From assembly GCF_000426525.1 (NCBI RefSeq), contig NZ_KE384533.1, positions 186,001 through 250,000 of the forward strand: DNA of 64,000 nt, given 5' to 3'. Each line of letters opens with the position of its first letter. Positions within the stretch are counted from its first letter, which is position 1. The stretch comes from Nocardioides alkalitolerans DSM 16699 (GTDB lineage Bacteria; Actinomycetota; Actinomycetes; Propionibacteriales; Nocardioidaceae). The notes below the pieces were generated by a model, which was not told the DNA's origin, searched no databases, and worked only from the letters and a program-made list of their open reading frames with translations. Positions 1 to 7,403 of this stretch are shown here, piece after piece. Position numbers and translations under genes: made by a program.

Positions 1-1
1 C

Positions 2-1300
2 ATGGTCGACGCCGGCGTGCTCAACCACGGCCGCAACGGCGCGACCACGGCCGTGATCACGAACGCCGCGAACATGGCTCTCCTGGCCGCTGCCGCCCCG
101 GACCTGATCATCGCTGGCCCCGGCATCAACGACGTCCGCCAGCGGGTCCTCACCACCCACACCGAGGACGTCACGTGGCTGCGCGCGATCCTCGTGACTG
201 GCTTCAACGCGATCCGCAAGGCGTGCCCCGGCGTGCCGATCATCGCGTCGATGCCGAACAGCTTCACGACCACCGACGTCGGCGGCGCCGGCTACGTCGT
301 CAACGGCAACCCCCAGGAGTGCTCCGCGATCCTGCGCGACGCCTACCTCTCGCTCATCGCGCAGTGGCCCGACGTGCTCGTGCACGACACCCAGGAGGAG
401 GTCTTCGGGACCGTTGCGCTGGCGACCTCGCCCTACATGGCCGACCAGATCCATCCCTCCAACGGTGGCTACAACGCCAAGATCGCCGCACTCGCGCCGC
501 TCATCGGCCGCCTGCTCGCCTACAGCACGGGCCGCGCGGCCGCCGCCCGGCTGGCGTCGCCCTACGCCCCCTGGACCATCTACGGACGAGAGGTCGAGGA
601 CACCAGCCGCTACGTGCTGGTCGCCAGCGGGCTCTACGTCGGCAGCGCCGGCGGCGAGGCCGTGCCCTCCCAGAACCGCTACGTCGACTTCAACTACAGC
701 CACGCCGCCTCGGCGAACATTCAGCGCAACGACCTCATCGAGATGCCCGACGGCACCACCTTCCGCTACACCGGCAGCCGCGGCACCCCCGGGGCGGACC
801 GCCTCCGCATCACCGACACCGGCGTGCCGCTCTCGCACTCCAACCCGCCCGCCACCGCGGCCACGAACCTGATCGCCGGCCGCGGCACCGTGCGTGTCTG
901 GCGCCGCCGCACCGCGATCGCCGTGCCCTCGACCCCGACGCCCGTCGTCACCCAGAGCGTCATCGCCGACACCGCGTCGTGGCGGTTCAAGCGGATCGGC
1001 GTCATCGCGACCGCGAACACCGACCTCGCCAACGCCGCCCAGCGCGTCATCGACATCAACGCCGCCTCCGTCACGGCCGAGGCCCCCTCGGTCCCGGCCA
1101 GCGACTGGGCAGTGGCTACGGGTGACCGCGTCTACATCGACGGCATGAGCGCGATCGACGCCGCCGAGTTCTTCACCATCGGCACCGACGGCATCACCTC
1201 CGGCGCCCAGGGGCCCTCCCTGCGACTCACGGGCATGAGCCAGCTCAACCGCAGCGCGCTCGTCGGGCGCCTCGCCGTTGTGGTCGGCACCCACGCCTGA
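2..1300 (+). CDS. Phage tail/host-recognition protein with SGNH (GDSL-like) hydrolase domain, 5' truncated
   Basis: The frame is open to the left edge, so the true start is outside the window. The N-terminal part has SGNH-hydrolase signatures: a Gly-containing NHGRNG stretch (residues 8-13, block II-like), GPGIND at 39-44 (block III, GxND) and a D-x-x-H pair in DQIHPS at 148-151 (catalytic Asp/His). The nucleophilic block I serine is missing because it lies upstream. Roughly residues 190-432 are Ser/Thr/Ala-rich and probably beta-structured, as in tail-tip or receptor-binding proteins. Phage SGNH domains usually de-acylate or trim host surface glycans. The gene precedes the lysis genes, which fits the end of a tail module. 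The host-recognition role is inferred. Confidence 0.72.
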   Translation: MVDAGVLNHGRNGATTAVITNAANMALLAAAAPDLIIAGPGINDVRQRVLTTHTEDVTWLRAILVTGFNAIRKACPGVPIIASMPNSFTTTDVGGAGYVVNGNPQECSAILRDAYLSLIAQWPDVLVHDTQEEVFGTVALATSPYMADQIHPSNGGYNAKIAALAPLIGRLLAYSTGRAAAARLASPYAPWTIYGREVEDTSRYVLVASGLYVGSAGGEAVPSQNRYVDFNYSHAASANIQRNDLIEMPDGTTFRYTGSRGTPGADRLRITDTGVPLSHSNPPATAATNLIAGRGTVRVWRRRTAIAVPSTPTPVVTQSVIADTASWRFKRIGVIATANTDLANAAQRVIDINAASVTAEAPSVPASDWAVATGDRVYIDGMSAIDAAEFFTIGTDGITSGAQGPSLRLTGMSQLNRSALVGRLAVVVGTHA

Positions 1301-1309
1301 TCGATCGGG

Positions 1310-2395
1310 TCAGCCTCGCGAGGCCCGCACGATCGCTGCGATCTGCTCGAGCGATGCAGCCGAGGGGGCGGGGAGCGCCGAAGCCACGTCCGCGGCTCCG
1401 GCCTCCGGGTCGCTGCTGATGAAGACCTTGTCGGCCAGCATCATCCGCACCTTGCTCGTGTCATCAGGTCCCATCGGGGCGGTGAACAGGTCGACGGTCT
1501 CCAGCTGGGCGGCCGTCGTCTCGGCCCAGCGCGACGTCTTGCGGTGCCGGCCCGACTCGGAGACGAGGTAGCTCGACAGCGCGAGCAGCGCGAGCACGTA
1601 GGGCAGATGGCCTAGCGCCTGCTGCCAGCTCGACGCGATGCCCGCTCCTTCCTGAACGACGGCCGTTACGGCTGCAGCCGAGAAGATGAGGACGGCGAGG
1701 ATGCGCAGGTAGTCAGCTGTGCGGCGCTCACGCGCAGCCATCCTCTGGTAGTGGCGACCAAGCTCAAGCGACCCCAGCTCACCGCGACGATTGTCCTGCT
1801 CCTCTACGGCATCGCGCGACTCCTGAACCTGCGACACGAGAGCGTCGGACACGCGTCGGTCGTTGGATGCTCGCGCGCGAGCCGACTCAAGTCGAAGATA
1901 GGCGGCGTAGCGATCCTGCATCTCGATAGCTCCGCCGACGAGCTCTTGAAGCGCCTCTCGCCCGTACTCGGCCTCGTTCAGCATCCGCTGAGCGTCGTCG
2001 ATGGCCACCATGACGGCATGCCGCAACGTCTCGACGACGGGCACGACGACGGATCCGATCTGGTCGGACGACTCCTGGTGAATCAGCGCCTGGAAGAGGT
2101 CTTCAAGTGCGCCCTGCCCCCGGTTGACCGATTCCAGCGGTAGCCGCCGCAGCGCGCCGTAGGGCGCGCCCTGTGACGGTACGGAGTCGGCGGCCATCGT
2201 CAGGACATCGTTCGCGATGTCGACGAGGTAGGGGAAGTCGGCGCCGAGCCGAGCCGCCATCGACTCGGGCGGGTTGCTCGCGAACGACATGACGTCGCTC
2301 GCTCGCCGGAGCATCTGACTGAAGGGCATATCTGACACCGCGCGAGCGTAGATGGCTGCCGCCGCTTCCGTCCGACCTTCGCCCAAATGCCCCAC
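1310..2395 (-). CDS. Two-TM coiled-coil membrane protein, likely prophage moron
   Basis: I do not recognise the family with certainty. The gene runs against the flanking phage late genes. The first two thirds are helical, charged and rich in Glu/Arg/Ala (likely coiled coil). Near the C-terminal third are two hydrophobic segments (starting YLRILAVLIFSAAA and LPYVLALLALSSYLV), followed by a basic and then acidic tail. The pattern of paired TM helices followed by SGRHRKTSRWAE resembles SLATT-like or effector-associated membrane modules, but this is only a visual impression. Base composition is less GC-rich than its neighbours, suggesting recent acquisition. The start is uncertain: GTG 2395 has an AGGGGG-like site upstream; ATG 2329 is the alternative. 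Lysogenic conversion or superinfection exclusion is inference. Confidence 0.6.
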   Translation of the reverse strand: MGHLGEGRTEAAAAIYARAVSDMPFSQMLRRASDVMSFASNPPESMAARLGADFPYLVDIANDVLTMAADSVPSQGAPYGALRRLPLESVNRGQGALEDLFQALIHQESSDQIGSVVVPVVETLRHAVMVAIDDAQRMLNEAEYGREALQELVGGAIEMQDRYAAYLRLESARARASNDRRVSDALVSQVQESRDAVEEQDNRRGELGSLELGRHYQRMAARERRTADYLRILAVLIFSAAAVTAVVQEGAGIASSWQQALGHLPYVLALLALSSYLVSESGRHRKTSRWAETTAAQLETVDLFTAPMGPDDTSKVRMMLADKVFISSDPEAGAADVASALPAPSAASLEQIAAIVRASRG

Positions 2396-2411
2396 CCCGC
2401 ACCACCCCCTG

Positions 2412-2444
2412 ACGGCCGCCCGGCCAGCACGACCGGGCGGCCGT
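2412..2444. terminator. Strong hairpin beside the moron gene
   Basis: A perfect 12-bp inverted repeat (arms 2412-2423 and 2433-2444, 9-nt loop) lies between the start of the opposite-strand gene and the next late gene. It has no long T-run. It could stop plus-strand read-through from the tail genes or insulate the inserted gene. Confidence 0.6.
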
Positions 2445-2471
2445 TCCCGTCCCACCACCAGGAGGTACGCC

Positions 2472-2681
2472 ATGCGCCGCTTCGAGCTGCACCGCGACCA
2501 GGACGTCACCGGCATCTCGGGTGTCGGCGTCGTCGCCGAGGGTGTCGTCTTCAGCGACGGCACCACCGTCGTCCGATGGATCGTCGGCGACCACCAGTCC
2601 ACCGTCATCTGGCGCGGCGTCGAGTCCGTCGAGGCCATCCACGGCCACGGCGGCGCGACCCAGATCGTGTGGGTCGACTGA
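2472..2681 (+). CDS. Small conserved phage protein of the late region
   Basis: This 69-residue protein has no signal peptide or TM segment and looks like a compact beta protein (alternating Val/Gly/Thr with one conserved-looking HGHGG turn). The start is well supported by AGGAGG at 2460-2465, six bases before ATG. The stop overlaps the endolysin start (TGATG), so the two are translationally coupled. Similar short proteins occur beside tail-fibre and lysin genes in actinobacteriophages, from memory of the family. No activity can be assigned. Confidence 0.7.
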   Translation: MRRFELHRDQDVTGISGVGVVAEGVVFSDGTTVVRWIVGDHQSTVIWRGVESVEAIHGHGGATQIVWVD

Positions 2682-3487
2682 TGGCCATCACCCCGGACAC
2701 CCCCGGCTTCACGTCCTACGGCGGGCGCACGGCGTGCACATGCCTCGCGCAGTGGCTCCCCGTCCTCGAGCGCCTGGCCCAGCACCGCGGCATCCTCGAC
2801 GGCGACCTCACCATCACCCAGATGACCGGCCGCGCCGCCGCCTCCGCCGGCACCCACAAGGAGGGCGGCGCCGTCGACTGGCTCGAGACCATCCGCGCGC
2901 TCGTCGACCTCGCCCGCGAGATGGGCGGCGCCAGCTGGATCCGGCTGCGCCCGGCGTTCGACATCGACCACACCCACACGGTGCTCAACGGCTGCGCGCA
3001 CAACGGCCCAGCCCGCTACCAGGTGACCGCCTACCTCGCCGGGTTCAACGGCCTCGGCAAGGGCGGCCGCGGCGGCCGCGAGACCGACGAGCCGCGCAAG
3101 CTCCGCACCTGGCGCGAGGGCATCACGTGGGCCAAGGCCCAGCTCGAGAACACACCCACCGAGGAGGACGACGACATGTCGAAGTACGAGGACCAGCTCG
3201 ACGAGATCCTGACCCTGACGAAGCGCACCGACGCCCGGGTGCTCACCACCCAGGGCGCGGTCGAGAAGATCCACGGCCTGGTGGCCGGGGTCGCGAAGGC
3301 CATCCCCAACATGAGCCGCTGGATCGGCTACCTGATGAAGGGGGTCGAGGGCCAGGGCGCCAGCCTCGTCGCGCTCCGAGCCCAGGTCGACGCCGCGCTC
3401 GAGCAGAGCAGCGACCCGTCCGTGCGCGCCGACCTCGAGCGCATCGCAGGCGAGCTCGACGCCGTGATCGACAAGGTGGGCGCGTGA
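2681..3487 (+). CDS. Endolysin, peptidase M15-like, with C-terminal coiled-coil domain
   Basis: This is a 268-residue lytic enzyme. The M15/D-Ala-D-Ala carboxypeptidase-like zinc site is visible as GTHKEGGAVDW (His59 and Asp66) and a second His cluster DHTH at 96-99. These enzymes cut peptide cross-bridges in peptidoglycan. The catalytic part ends near residue 155. An acidic linker (EEDDD) then leads to a helical domain starting at Met166. Start and stop both overlap neighbours (TGATG), giving a tight small protein-lysin-holin cassette. The gene encoding the linker also creates a GAGGAGG sequence before the internal ATG (see separate entry). No signal peptide is present, so export should depend on the holin. 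Confidence 0.85.
   Translation: MAITPDTPGFTSYGGRTACTCLAQWLPVLERLAQHRGILDGDLTITQMTGRAAASAGTHKEGGAVDWLETIRALVDLAREMGGASWIRLRPAFDIDHTHTVLNGCAHNGPARYQVTAYLAGFNGLGKGGRGGRETDEPRKLRTWREGITWAKAQLENTPTEEDDDMSKYEDQLDEILTLTKRTDARVLTTQGAVEKIHGLVAGVAKAIPNMSRWIGYLMKGVEGQGASLVALRAQVDAALEQSSDPSVRADLERIAGELDAVIDKVGA
3176..3487 (+). CDS. Possible internally initiated C-terminal endolysin fragment
   Basis: An in-frame ATG at codon 166 of the endolysin is preceded by GAGGAGG and an 8-nt spacer, a stronger ribosome site than most starts in this window. It would give a 103-residue helical protein containing the coiled-coil part only. Secondary translation of wall-binding subunits is known for several phage endolysins. 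Here the acidic codons GAG GAG GAC could produce the site by chance. Confidence 0.4.
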   Translation: MSKYEDQLDEILTLTKRTDARVLTTQGAVEKIHGLVAGVAKAIPNMSRWIGYLMKGVEGQGASLVALRAQVDAALEQSSDPSVRADLERIAGELDAVIDKVGA

Positions 3488-3822
3488 TGGCCAAGCACCG
3501 CGCCAGCGACACCACCCAGATCCGTCGCCCCTGGCGTACGACGGTCCGCACCGCCGTGCAGACCGCGCTGGCCGTCGTGCCCGTGCTCGGCCTGGTCGTG
3601 CCCGAGGTCGTCAGCATCGTGCTCGAGGAGGCCGGGGAGTCGATGCCGGCGGGCGTCCGTGTAGTGCTCCTCGGGGCATCGGCCGTCATCGTGGGCGTCG
3701 CGGCCGCGGCCGCGCGCATTATGGCGATCCCCCAGGTCGAGACGTTCCTCCGCCGCCACCGCCTGGTGCGCGGGCTCGCCGCCAACCCGGAGCCGAGGAA
3801 GGACAGCGTTTCCCGCACCTGA
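3487..3822 (+). CDS. Holin
   Basis: A 111-residue membrane protein lies directly after the endolysin, with the start overlapping its stop (TGATG). A basic N-terminus is followed by two hydrophobic segments, about residues 25-45 (LAVVPVLGLVVPEVV...) and 60-80 (VRVVLLGASAVIVGVAAAA), then a basic tail with many Arg. Size, topology and location match small two-TM phage holins, which form membrane lesions that release or activate the lysin. It is the last gene of the late operon and is followed by a strong terminator. Confidence 0.82.
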   Translation: MAKHRASDTTQIRRPWRTTVRTAVQTALAVVPVLGLVVPEVVSIVLEEAGESMPAGVRVVLLGASAVIVGVAAAAARIMAIPQVETFLRRHRLVRGLAANPEPRKDSVSRT

Positions 3823-3852
3823 GGCACGCATAGTCGACGGCTCGGCCGCCCC

Positions 3853-3883
3853 GCCCCCGCCCTCCTGACCGAAGGGCGGGGGC
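3853..3883 (+). terminator. Late-operon terminator
   Basis: A perfect 11-bp GC stem (3853-3863 and 3873-3883) with a 9-nt loop is followed by ATTTCC. It lies 31 bases after the holin stop and closes the plus-strand late operon. Confidence 0.85.
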
Positions 3884-4006
3884 ATTTCCGCGTCAAGGTG
3901 TGACGAGCGACTCACCGGCGTGGGTGGTGGACACACTTGCCCACCCGGTGCATTCTGGGGGCTATCCCGCCCTGCCTCTCGGGGGAACGCCGAGGAACAC
4001 GCGCAT

Positions 4007-4032
4007 CACGGTCCACCGTGGTGGAGCCCGTC
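4007..4032. terminator. Hairpin downstream of the small minus-strand gene
   Basis: TCCACC-GT-GGTGGA forms a perfect core stem (4012-4025), extended imperfectly by CACGG/CCGTC. It lies about 70 bases beyond the stop of the minus-strand gene at 4101-4301. There is no T-run, so termination is uncertain. Nothing else convincing is seen in 3884-4100. Confidence 0.4.
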
Positions 4033-4100
4033 ACCTAAATGCCCGAAGGCGCCGACCGAAGTCGACGCCCTCGAGGTTGATCTTGAGAGAAGAACCGGTG

Positions 4101-4301
4101 TCAGCTCGTTGCAGCGAGCTGGTTCACCAAGGTCCGGAACGCGCACTCGCCGGGCTTCCGGTCGAGGCAGGGCGGGAACGTAGCTCCAGCCGTGTGTCGG
4201 GTGATCAGGCCGTACTGGTCGGCCCAGTCTCCGCTGACCGGGACGCGCTGCCCGGTCTTCCATGCTCCACGAGGCCCCTTGGGGCGATGAGCTCGGGTCA
4301 C
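4101..4301 (-). CDS. Small phage accessory protein with KTG...FPPC...GEC motif
   Basis: A 66-residue protein starts at GTG 4301, with a perfect AAGGAG seven bases upstream (4309-4314). That site is the main reason to call it. The sequence carries GAWKTGQRVPVSG, then FPPCLDRKPGECAF, so two cysteines sit in a compact region that could bind a metal or form a disulfide. The KTG-x-PxSG opening recalls small YjzC-like proteins, but this is a visual match only. It is divergent from the zinc-ribbon gene at 4333, with only 31 bases between starts. It is probably an early or lysogenic accessory gene. Function unknown. Confidence 0.62.
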   Translation of the reverse strand: MTRAHRPKGPRGAWKTGQRVPVSGDWADQYGLITRHTAGATFPPCLDRKPGECAFRTLVNQLAATS

Positions 4302-4332
4302 TGTCTTACTCCTTGCAGGTGTCTGGAATGGT

Positions 4333-4545
4333 GTGGTTGTGCAGAATGTGACGTCGCTCAGCGACTGGCGGTCCGCGCCCGCGGGCGACGACCCGCGCAG
4401 GTGCACCGAGTGCGCCGGCGAGTGGTTCCGCCTCGAGGGCCGCGACGGTGGTGCTCCCGCGGTCACCCTGAACCATGCTGGCGACATCACGGGTTACGCC
4501 GCAGGTCGCGTTGTGTGCAATGACTGTGGGCACAACCAGCAGTAG
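4333..4545 (+). CDS. Small zinc-ribbon-like protein
   Basis: This 70-residue protein has two CxxC pairs, CTEC near residue 24 and CNDC near residue 63, the usual arrangement of a four-cysteine zinc ribbon. Between them lies a short beta-rich stretch with EWFRLEG and GDITGYAAGRVVC. GTG 4333 is the likely start; another GTG at 4348 is possible. The ribosome site is weak (AGGTG about 12 bases upstream). It lies in the prophage between the lysis module and attR. Such ribbons often mediate nucleic-acid or protein contacts. No specific role can be given. Confidence 0.55.
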   Translation: MVVQNVTSLSDWRSAPAGDDPRRCTECAGEWFRLEGRDGGAPAVTLNHAGDITGYAAGRVVCNDCGHNQQ

Positions 4546-4798
4546 CCGGCTCCTGTTGCCAGGGCCGGCTGAGGGGGCGAGTGCGACGTCAGTGCATCGC
4601 GTGCAGAAGCTCATGGTGGTGGACCTGACGGTTGCGGGCGGGCTCGTGTCTCATGAGACCGGACCTTTCGTTGACGGGGCAGTGGAACCGTTGCTGGGGA
4701 AGCAACCTTGAACGTGGCTAGGGCGAGGGTAATGCCCGTCAACGACAGTTCCCGGTAGCACGCTCATCGTCGGCGTGTCCGCCAGTCTCAAAAGAAAA
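4546..4798. other. Intergenic, no gene seen
   Basis: Short frames here lack ribosome sites and protein-like composition. The only clear element is the minus-strand terminator at its right end. Bases 4833-5010 also show no gene. Confidence 0.5.
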
Positions 4799-4832
4799 CG
4801 AGGCGGGCCCCGACCCCTCGGGACCCGCCTCG
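4799..4832 (-). terminator. Rho-independent terminator for the DUF2510 gene
   Basis: A 9-bp stem (4799-4807 with 4824-4832) is followed on the minus strand by TTTTCTTTT. It is the most classical intrinsic terminator in the prophage. It lies about 180 bases downstream of the stop of the gene at 5011-5526. Confidence 0.85.
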
Positions 4833-5010
4833 TGCGTCAGGTGCACAAACGCCACGTTCGCCACCGTCCAACATCCGCAATCCACACACTGCCCCATCCT
4901 GGGGAGAAACATGTGGATATCCGCTGAGTGTCGTCGTACGACCTCCATCAGCGCTCCGGGGACACTTCCGCTGGTCGCGGCGAGTGGCGGGCGAAGCCCC
5001 GGTCGAACGA

Positions 5011-5526
5011 CTACGGCGCGAGGGGAGCCGTCTCGTTCGTCCACCCGGCGCCGTCCCAGTACCGCTGGACGTCACCTGCGGGGTACCAGCCGGCGGGCAC
5101 GCTCGGGGGCGGGGCGCTGAGCGCGGCGGGCTGCTCGACCTGCTCGATCACCACTGCGTCAACCACATCGCCGGCGCTCACCGTGCGACCCCTCGCGTGC
5201 TCGGCGGCGACGTTCACCTTCGCGGCGAACTTCCTGGCCTTGCCCTCGTCCTTCGCCTTCAGCTCGACAAGGATCGCGTCGCCGGGGACCTCGATCGCCA
5301 GGTACACCTTGTTGCGGCCCTTCTTCAGCGCGAGCGCGAAGACACCGGTGAGAAGGACGCGGGTGGCAGTGATGCGGGGCTGGATGTTCTGGCCCAGGTC
5401 GACCTGGGCGGCGCACTCGGCAATCGGCCAGGACGTGAACCCACGCTTCAGCTTGTCGCCAACGATCCGGTACTGGCCGAACCCCGCGTCGTGCCTGTGC
5501 TGCTCAGACCACTCCGACAGACCCAT
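5011..5526 (-). CDS. DUF2510-containing prophage protein
   Basis: A 171-residue protein starts at ATG 5526 with GGGAG five bases upstream. The first ~120 residues form a soluble domain with a PH-like feel: a predicted run of beta strands (VLLTGVFALALKKG, NKVYLAIEV, AILVELKA) ending in a basic helix. After a Pro-rich linker comes PAGWYPAGDVQRYWDGAGWT, a typical DUF2510 tail motif (GWY...P...RYWDG..WT). DUF2510 is common in actinobacterial membrane-associated proteins, but no TM segment is present here. It faces leftward with its own terminator, as expected for a gene expressed in the lysogen. The role is unknown. Confidence 0.65.
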   Translation of the reverse strand: MGLSEWSEQHRHDAGFGQYRIVGDKLKRGFTSWPIAECAAQVDLGQNIQPRITATRVLLTGVFALALKKGRNKVYLAIEVPGDAILVELKAKDEGKARKFAAKVNVAAEHARGRTVSAGDVVDAVVIEQVEQPAALSAPPPSVPAGWYPAGDVQRYWDGAGWTNETAPLAP

Positions 5527-5641
5527 CTCATCTCCCTGATGTTCGTACTCTTCGCCGAGCCCACGCTACGACGGTCGCCGGTCCGCCGTCCTGCGTTCGC
5601 CCCCACTGTTCCTGTCGGTGGCCGGTGGCACCCTCGCGGGC

Positions 5642-5917
5642 ATGCCCCATGCCGACCCGACCACAGCGCTCGACGAGCGCGACGTCGCGATCCTCGAGTT
5701 CGAGCGCAAGTGGTGGAAGTACGTCGGCGCGAAGGAGGAGGCGATCCGGGCCGAGTTCGACATGAGCGCGGTCCGCTACTACCAGGTCGTCACCGCCCTC
5801 ATCGACCGGCCCGAGGCGCTCGAGCACGACCCGCTCCTGGTGCGCCGACTACGCCGTCTCCGCGACGCCCGGCAGAAGCAGCGCTCAGCGCGCCGGCGGC
5901 TCGGCTTCGACGACTGA
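5642..5917 (+). CDS. DUF3263 family protein
   Basis: This 91-residue protein matches the DUF3263 pattern: LDERDVAILEFERKWWKY, then a helix-turn-helix-like MSAVRYYQVVTALIDRPEAL and a basic tail rich in Arg. The family is small, actinobacterial and probably DNA-binding, with no established function. ATG 5642 is chosen; a GTG at 5618 is possible. It lies about 150 bases inside the tRNA-Lys attachment site, so it appears to be carried by the integrated element. A role in element control (for example an excision or repression factor) is possible but not shown. Confidence 0.75.
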   Translation: MPHADPTTALDERDVAILEFERKWWKYVGAKEEAIRAEFDMSAVRYYQVVTALIDRPEALEHDPLLVRRLRRLRDARQKQRSARRRLGFDD

Positions 5918-6069
5918 GCCCCCCGCGGCGTGGGGCAGATCGTGGGGCAGCGAGCCATTTCGAGCCGCTTCGATCGACTGCACATCACATCCCACCGCAC
6001 CCGTTCTGACCTGGCCAGACACTCGATCCGCTCGCATCGGCTTCGGACGGCTCGCAGACCCCCAGCGCC

Positions 6070-6111
6070 CTTTTAATCCGCTGGTTGTGGGTTCGAGTCC
6101 CACAGGGCCTA
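6070..6111 (+). other. attR: 3' part of tRNA-Lys(UUU), right end of the prophage
   Basis: The sequence reads as the anticodon loop CTTTTAA, the 3' anticodon stem, variable loop, a perfect T-arm (GTGGG-TTCGAGT-CCCAC), the 3' acceptor strand and the discriminator A. The 5' anticodon stem does not pair and no 5' tRNA half precedes it. A tRNA copied only from the anticodon loop to the 3' end is the usual footprint of integration by a tyrosine recombinase. Phage genes lie left and chromosome lies right. The intact tRNA-Lys is expected at the other end of the element. Confidence 0.8.
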
Positions 6112-6127
6112 CTCATGAGAAATCGGG

Positions 6128-6166
6128 CAGGCCCCGCGTCGACGGGGGACTGCGACGCGGGGCCTG
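6128..6166 (+). terminator. Original tRNA-Lys terminator
   Basis: A perfect 14-bp stem (6128-6141 with 6153-6166) begins 17 bases after the tRNA fragment. It is probably the tRNA terminator stranded at attR. Two further perfect hairpins follow at 6172-6203 (12 bp) and 6278-6304 (11 bp), making an unusually structured leader before the next gene. Apart from these and the tRNA fragment, 5918-6359 holds nothing I recognise. Confidence 0.75.
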
Positions 6167-6359
6167 CGGGATCGGGGGTGGAGTCTCGGGTCTCCACCCC
6201 CGACACCTCGCAGTCTGCCACCGCGGTGGTGAGGCCGTCGGCCGAACGCGGAAACCCGTGAGCCCGGTCTCACGAGCCCTCGTGGAGCGGTCTGCTCCAC
6301 GAGGCCGACAGGCCCGGAAACGGCCCGTAACGGCGTCGGCAAAGCGTAGTTTGGGAGTC

Positions 6360-7397
6360 ATGAGCACCCCACGGGACGACGGCGGGCCGGCACCGGCCGA
6401 CCTCCTGGACCGCTGGTTGACCAACCGCGGCTCCGACACCGCGTCCGACGCCGCCGGGGACCAGCCCGCGCACCGCGCCGAGGGTCCGCCGCTCACCGGC
6501 CGCGCCGCCGGCAGCGCCGCCATGCCGTCCGCCGTCGACCGCGACCTGGTCTCCCCGGCGGCCGAGCCCGCCGCCCCGGCCGCGCCCACGGTGGCCCCCG
6601 CACGTGCCCTGGAGCAGTCGGTGTTCGCCGCCTTCCACGAGGCCCGCGCCGCCGAGAACGCCCCGACCGTCGCACCGGCTCCCGCACCGGCTCCCGCATC
6701 GGCTCCCGCACCGGCTCCCGCACCGGCTCCCGCACCCGAGCCGGCCCCGCCCGCCCCCGACCTCTCACCCACGGCGGCGGCGTCTCCGCTCGTGGCCGCG
6801 GCGCGCAGCCTGGAGCAGCAGCGCGCGGCGGCGGCCGTGGACGTCGACGAGGACCCAGTGGTCGCTCCCCCGGCGACCGACGTGCCCGGCTCCGCCGCGC
6901 AGCCCGCGGCTCCGGCCGGCGCCGGGACGCGGAGCCGACGCGTGTCCGCCGCACCAGCGGTCGACGAGGCGCCCACGACGGTCGAGTTCGGGTCGTCCCG
7001 CATCGGCCAGGTCACGCTGAGCCTGCTCGTGCTGGCCGGCATCGTCGTCACGGCCGGCCTCGGGTGGGCGGCGTACGACTCGCGGGCCACCACCGACATC
7101 GCGCTCGCCGGTGTCGCGGGTGTCCTCACCCTCGTCGTCTGGGCGGTGCGCGCCGGCTCCGGCTCGGCCAGGGTGACGATCGACCGGGGGATCCTCCGCG
7201 TCCAGCGCGGCTCCAGCTCGTTCAGCTTCGACCTCACCAACGTGCAGCTCGACGTGGAGGAGAACGGCACGCCGGGACGCCGGGACTGGTCGTTCGTGAT
7301 CCACCGCCGCAGCCTGGGGCCGGTGGTCATCGACAAGTCGCTGGTCGACCCGGAGCGGTTCATGGCCGCCGTACGGCGCTACCGCCGCGACGTCTGA
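6360..7397 (+). CDS. Pro/Ala-rich membrane protein with C-terminal PH-like domain
   Basis: This 345-residue protein starts at ATG 6360. Residues 1 to ~210 are low complexity, rich in Ala, Pro and Glu, with five 12-bp repeats encoding PAPA units (6675-6734). Two hydrophobic segments follow (IGQVTLSLLVLAGIVVTAG and IALAGVAGVLTLVVWAV), then about 75 residues of beta-rich sequence beginning SARVTIDRGILRVQRG, which resembles a bacterial PH-like fold on the cytoplasmic side. The architecture suggests a membrane-anchored scaffold with a long disordered cytoplasmic arm. It is the first complete chromosomal gene right of the prophage and is convergent with the yibE-type gene. Function unknown. Confidence 0.7.
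   Translation: MSTPRDDGGPAPADLLDRWLTNRGSDTASDAAGDQPAHRAEGPPLTGRAAGSAAMPSAVDRDLVSPAAEPAAPAAPTVAPARALEQSVFAAFHEARAAENAPTVAPAPAPAPASAPAPAPAPAPAPEPAPPAPDLSPTAAASPLVAAARSLEQQRAAAAVDVDEDPVVAPPATDVPGSAAQPAAPAGAGTRSRRVSAAPAVDEAPTTVEFGSSRIGQVTLSLLVLAGIVVTAGLGWAAYDSRATTDIALAGVAGVLTLVVWAVRAGSGSARVTIDRGILRVQRGSSSFSFDLTNVQLDVEENGTPGRRDWSFVIHRRSLGPVVIDKSLVDPERFMAAVRRYRRDV
6675..6734 (+). repeat. Five 12-bp tandem repeats inside a coding region
   Basis: Unit CCGGCTCCCGCA, one unit with a single change, encoding Pro-Ala pairs. Copy number is likely to vary by slippage without shifting the frame. Confidence 0.85.
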
Positions 7398-7403
7398 GGC
7401 GTC

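Noticed and set aside
4739..5044. Minus-strand frame with a CVDCGC motif
   Set aside because: It reads straight through an intrinsic terminator and has no ribosome site.
1..6111. An integrase or excisionase within the visible prophage part
   Set aside because: No tyrosine or serine recombinase motifs are found; DUF3263 is not a recombinase.
6675..6734. Regular repeats resembling a short CRISPR-like array
   Set aside because: The units are contiguous, 12 bp, without spacers, and lie in frame in a coding sequence.
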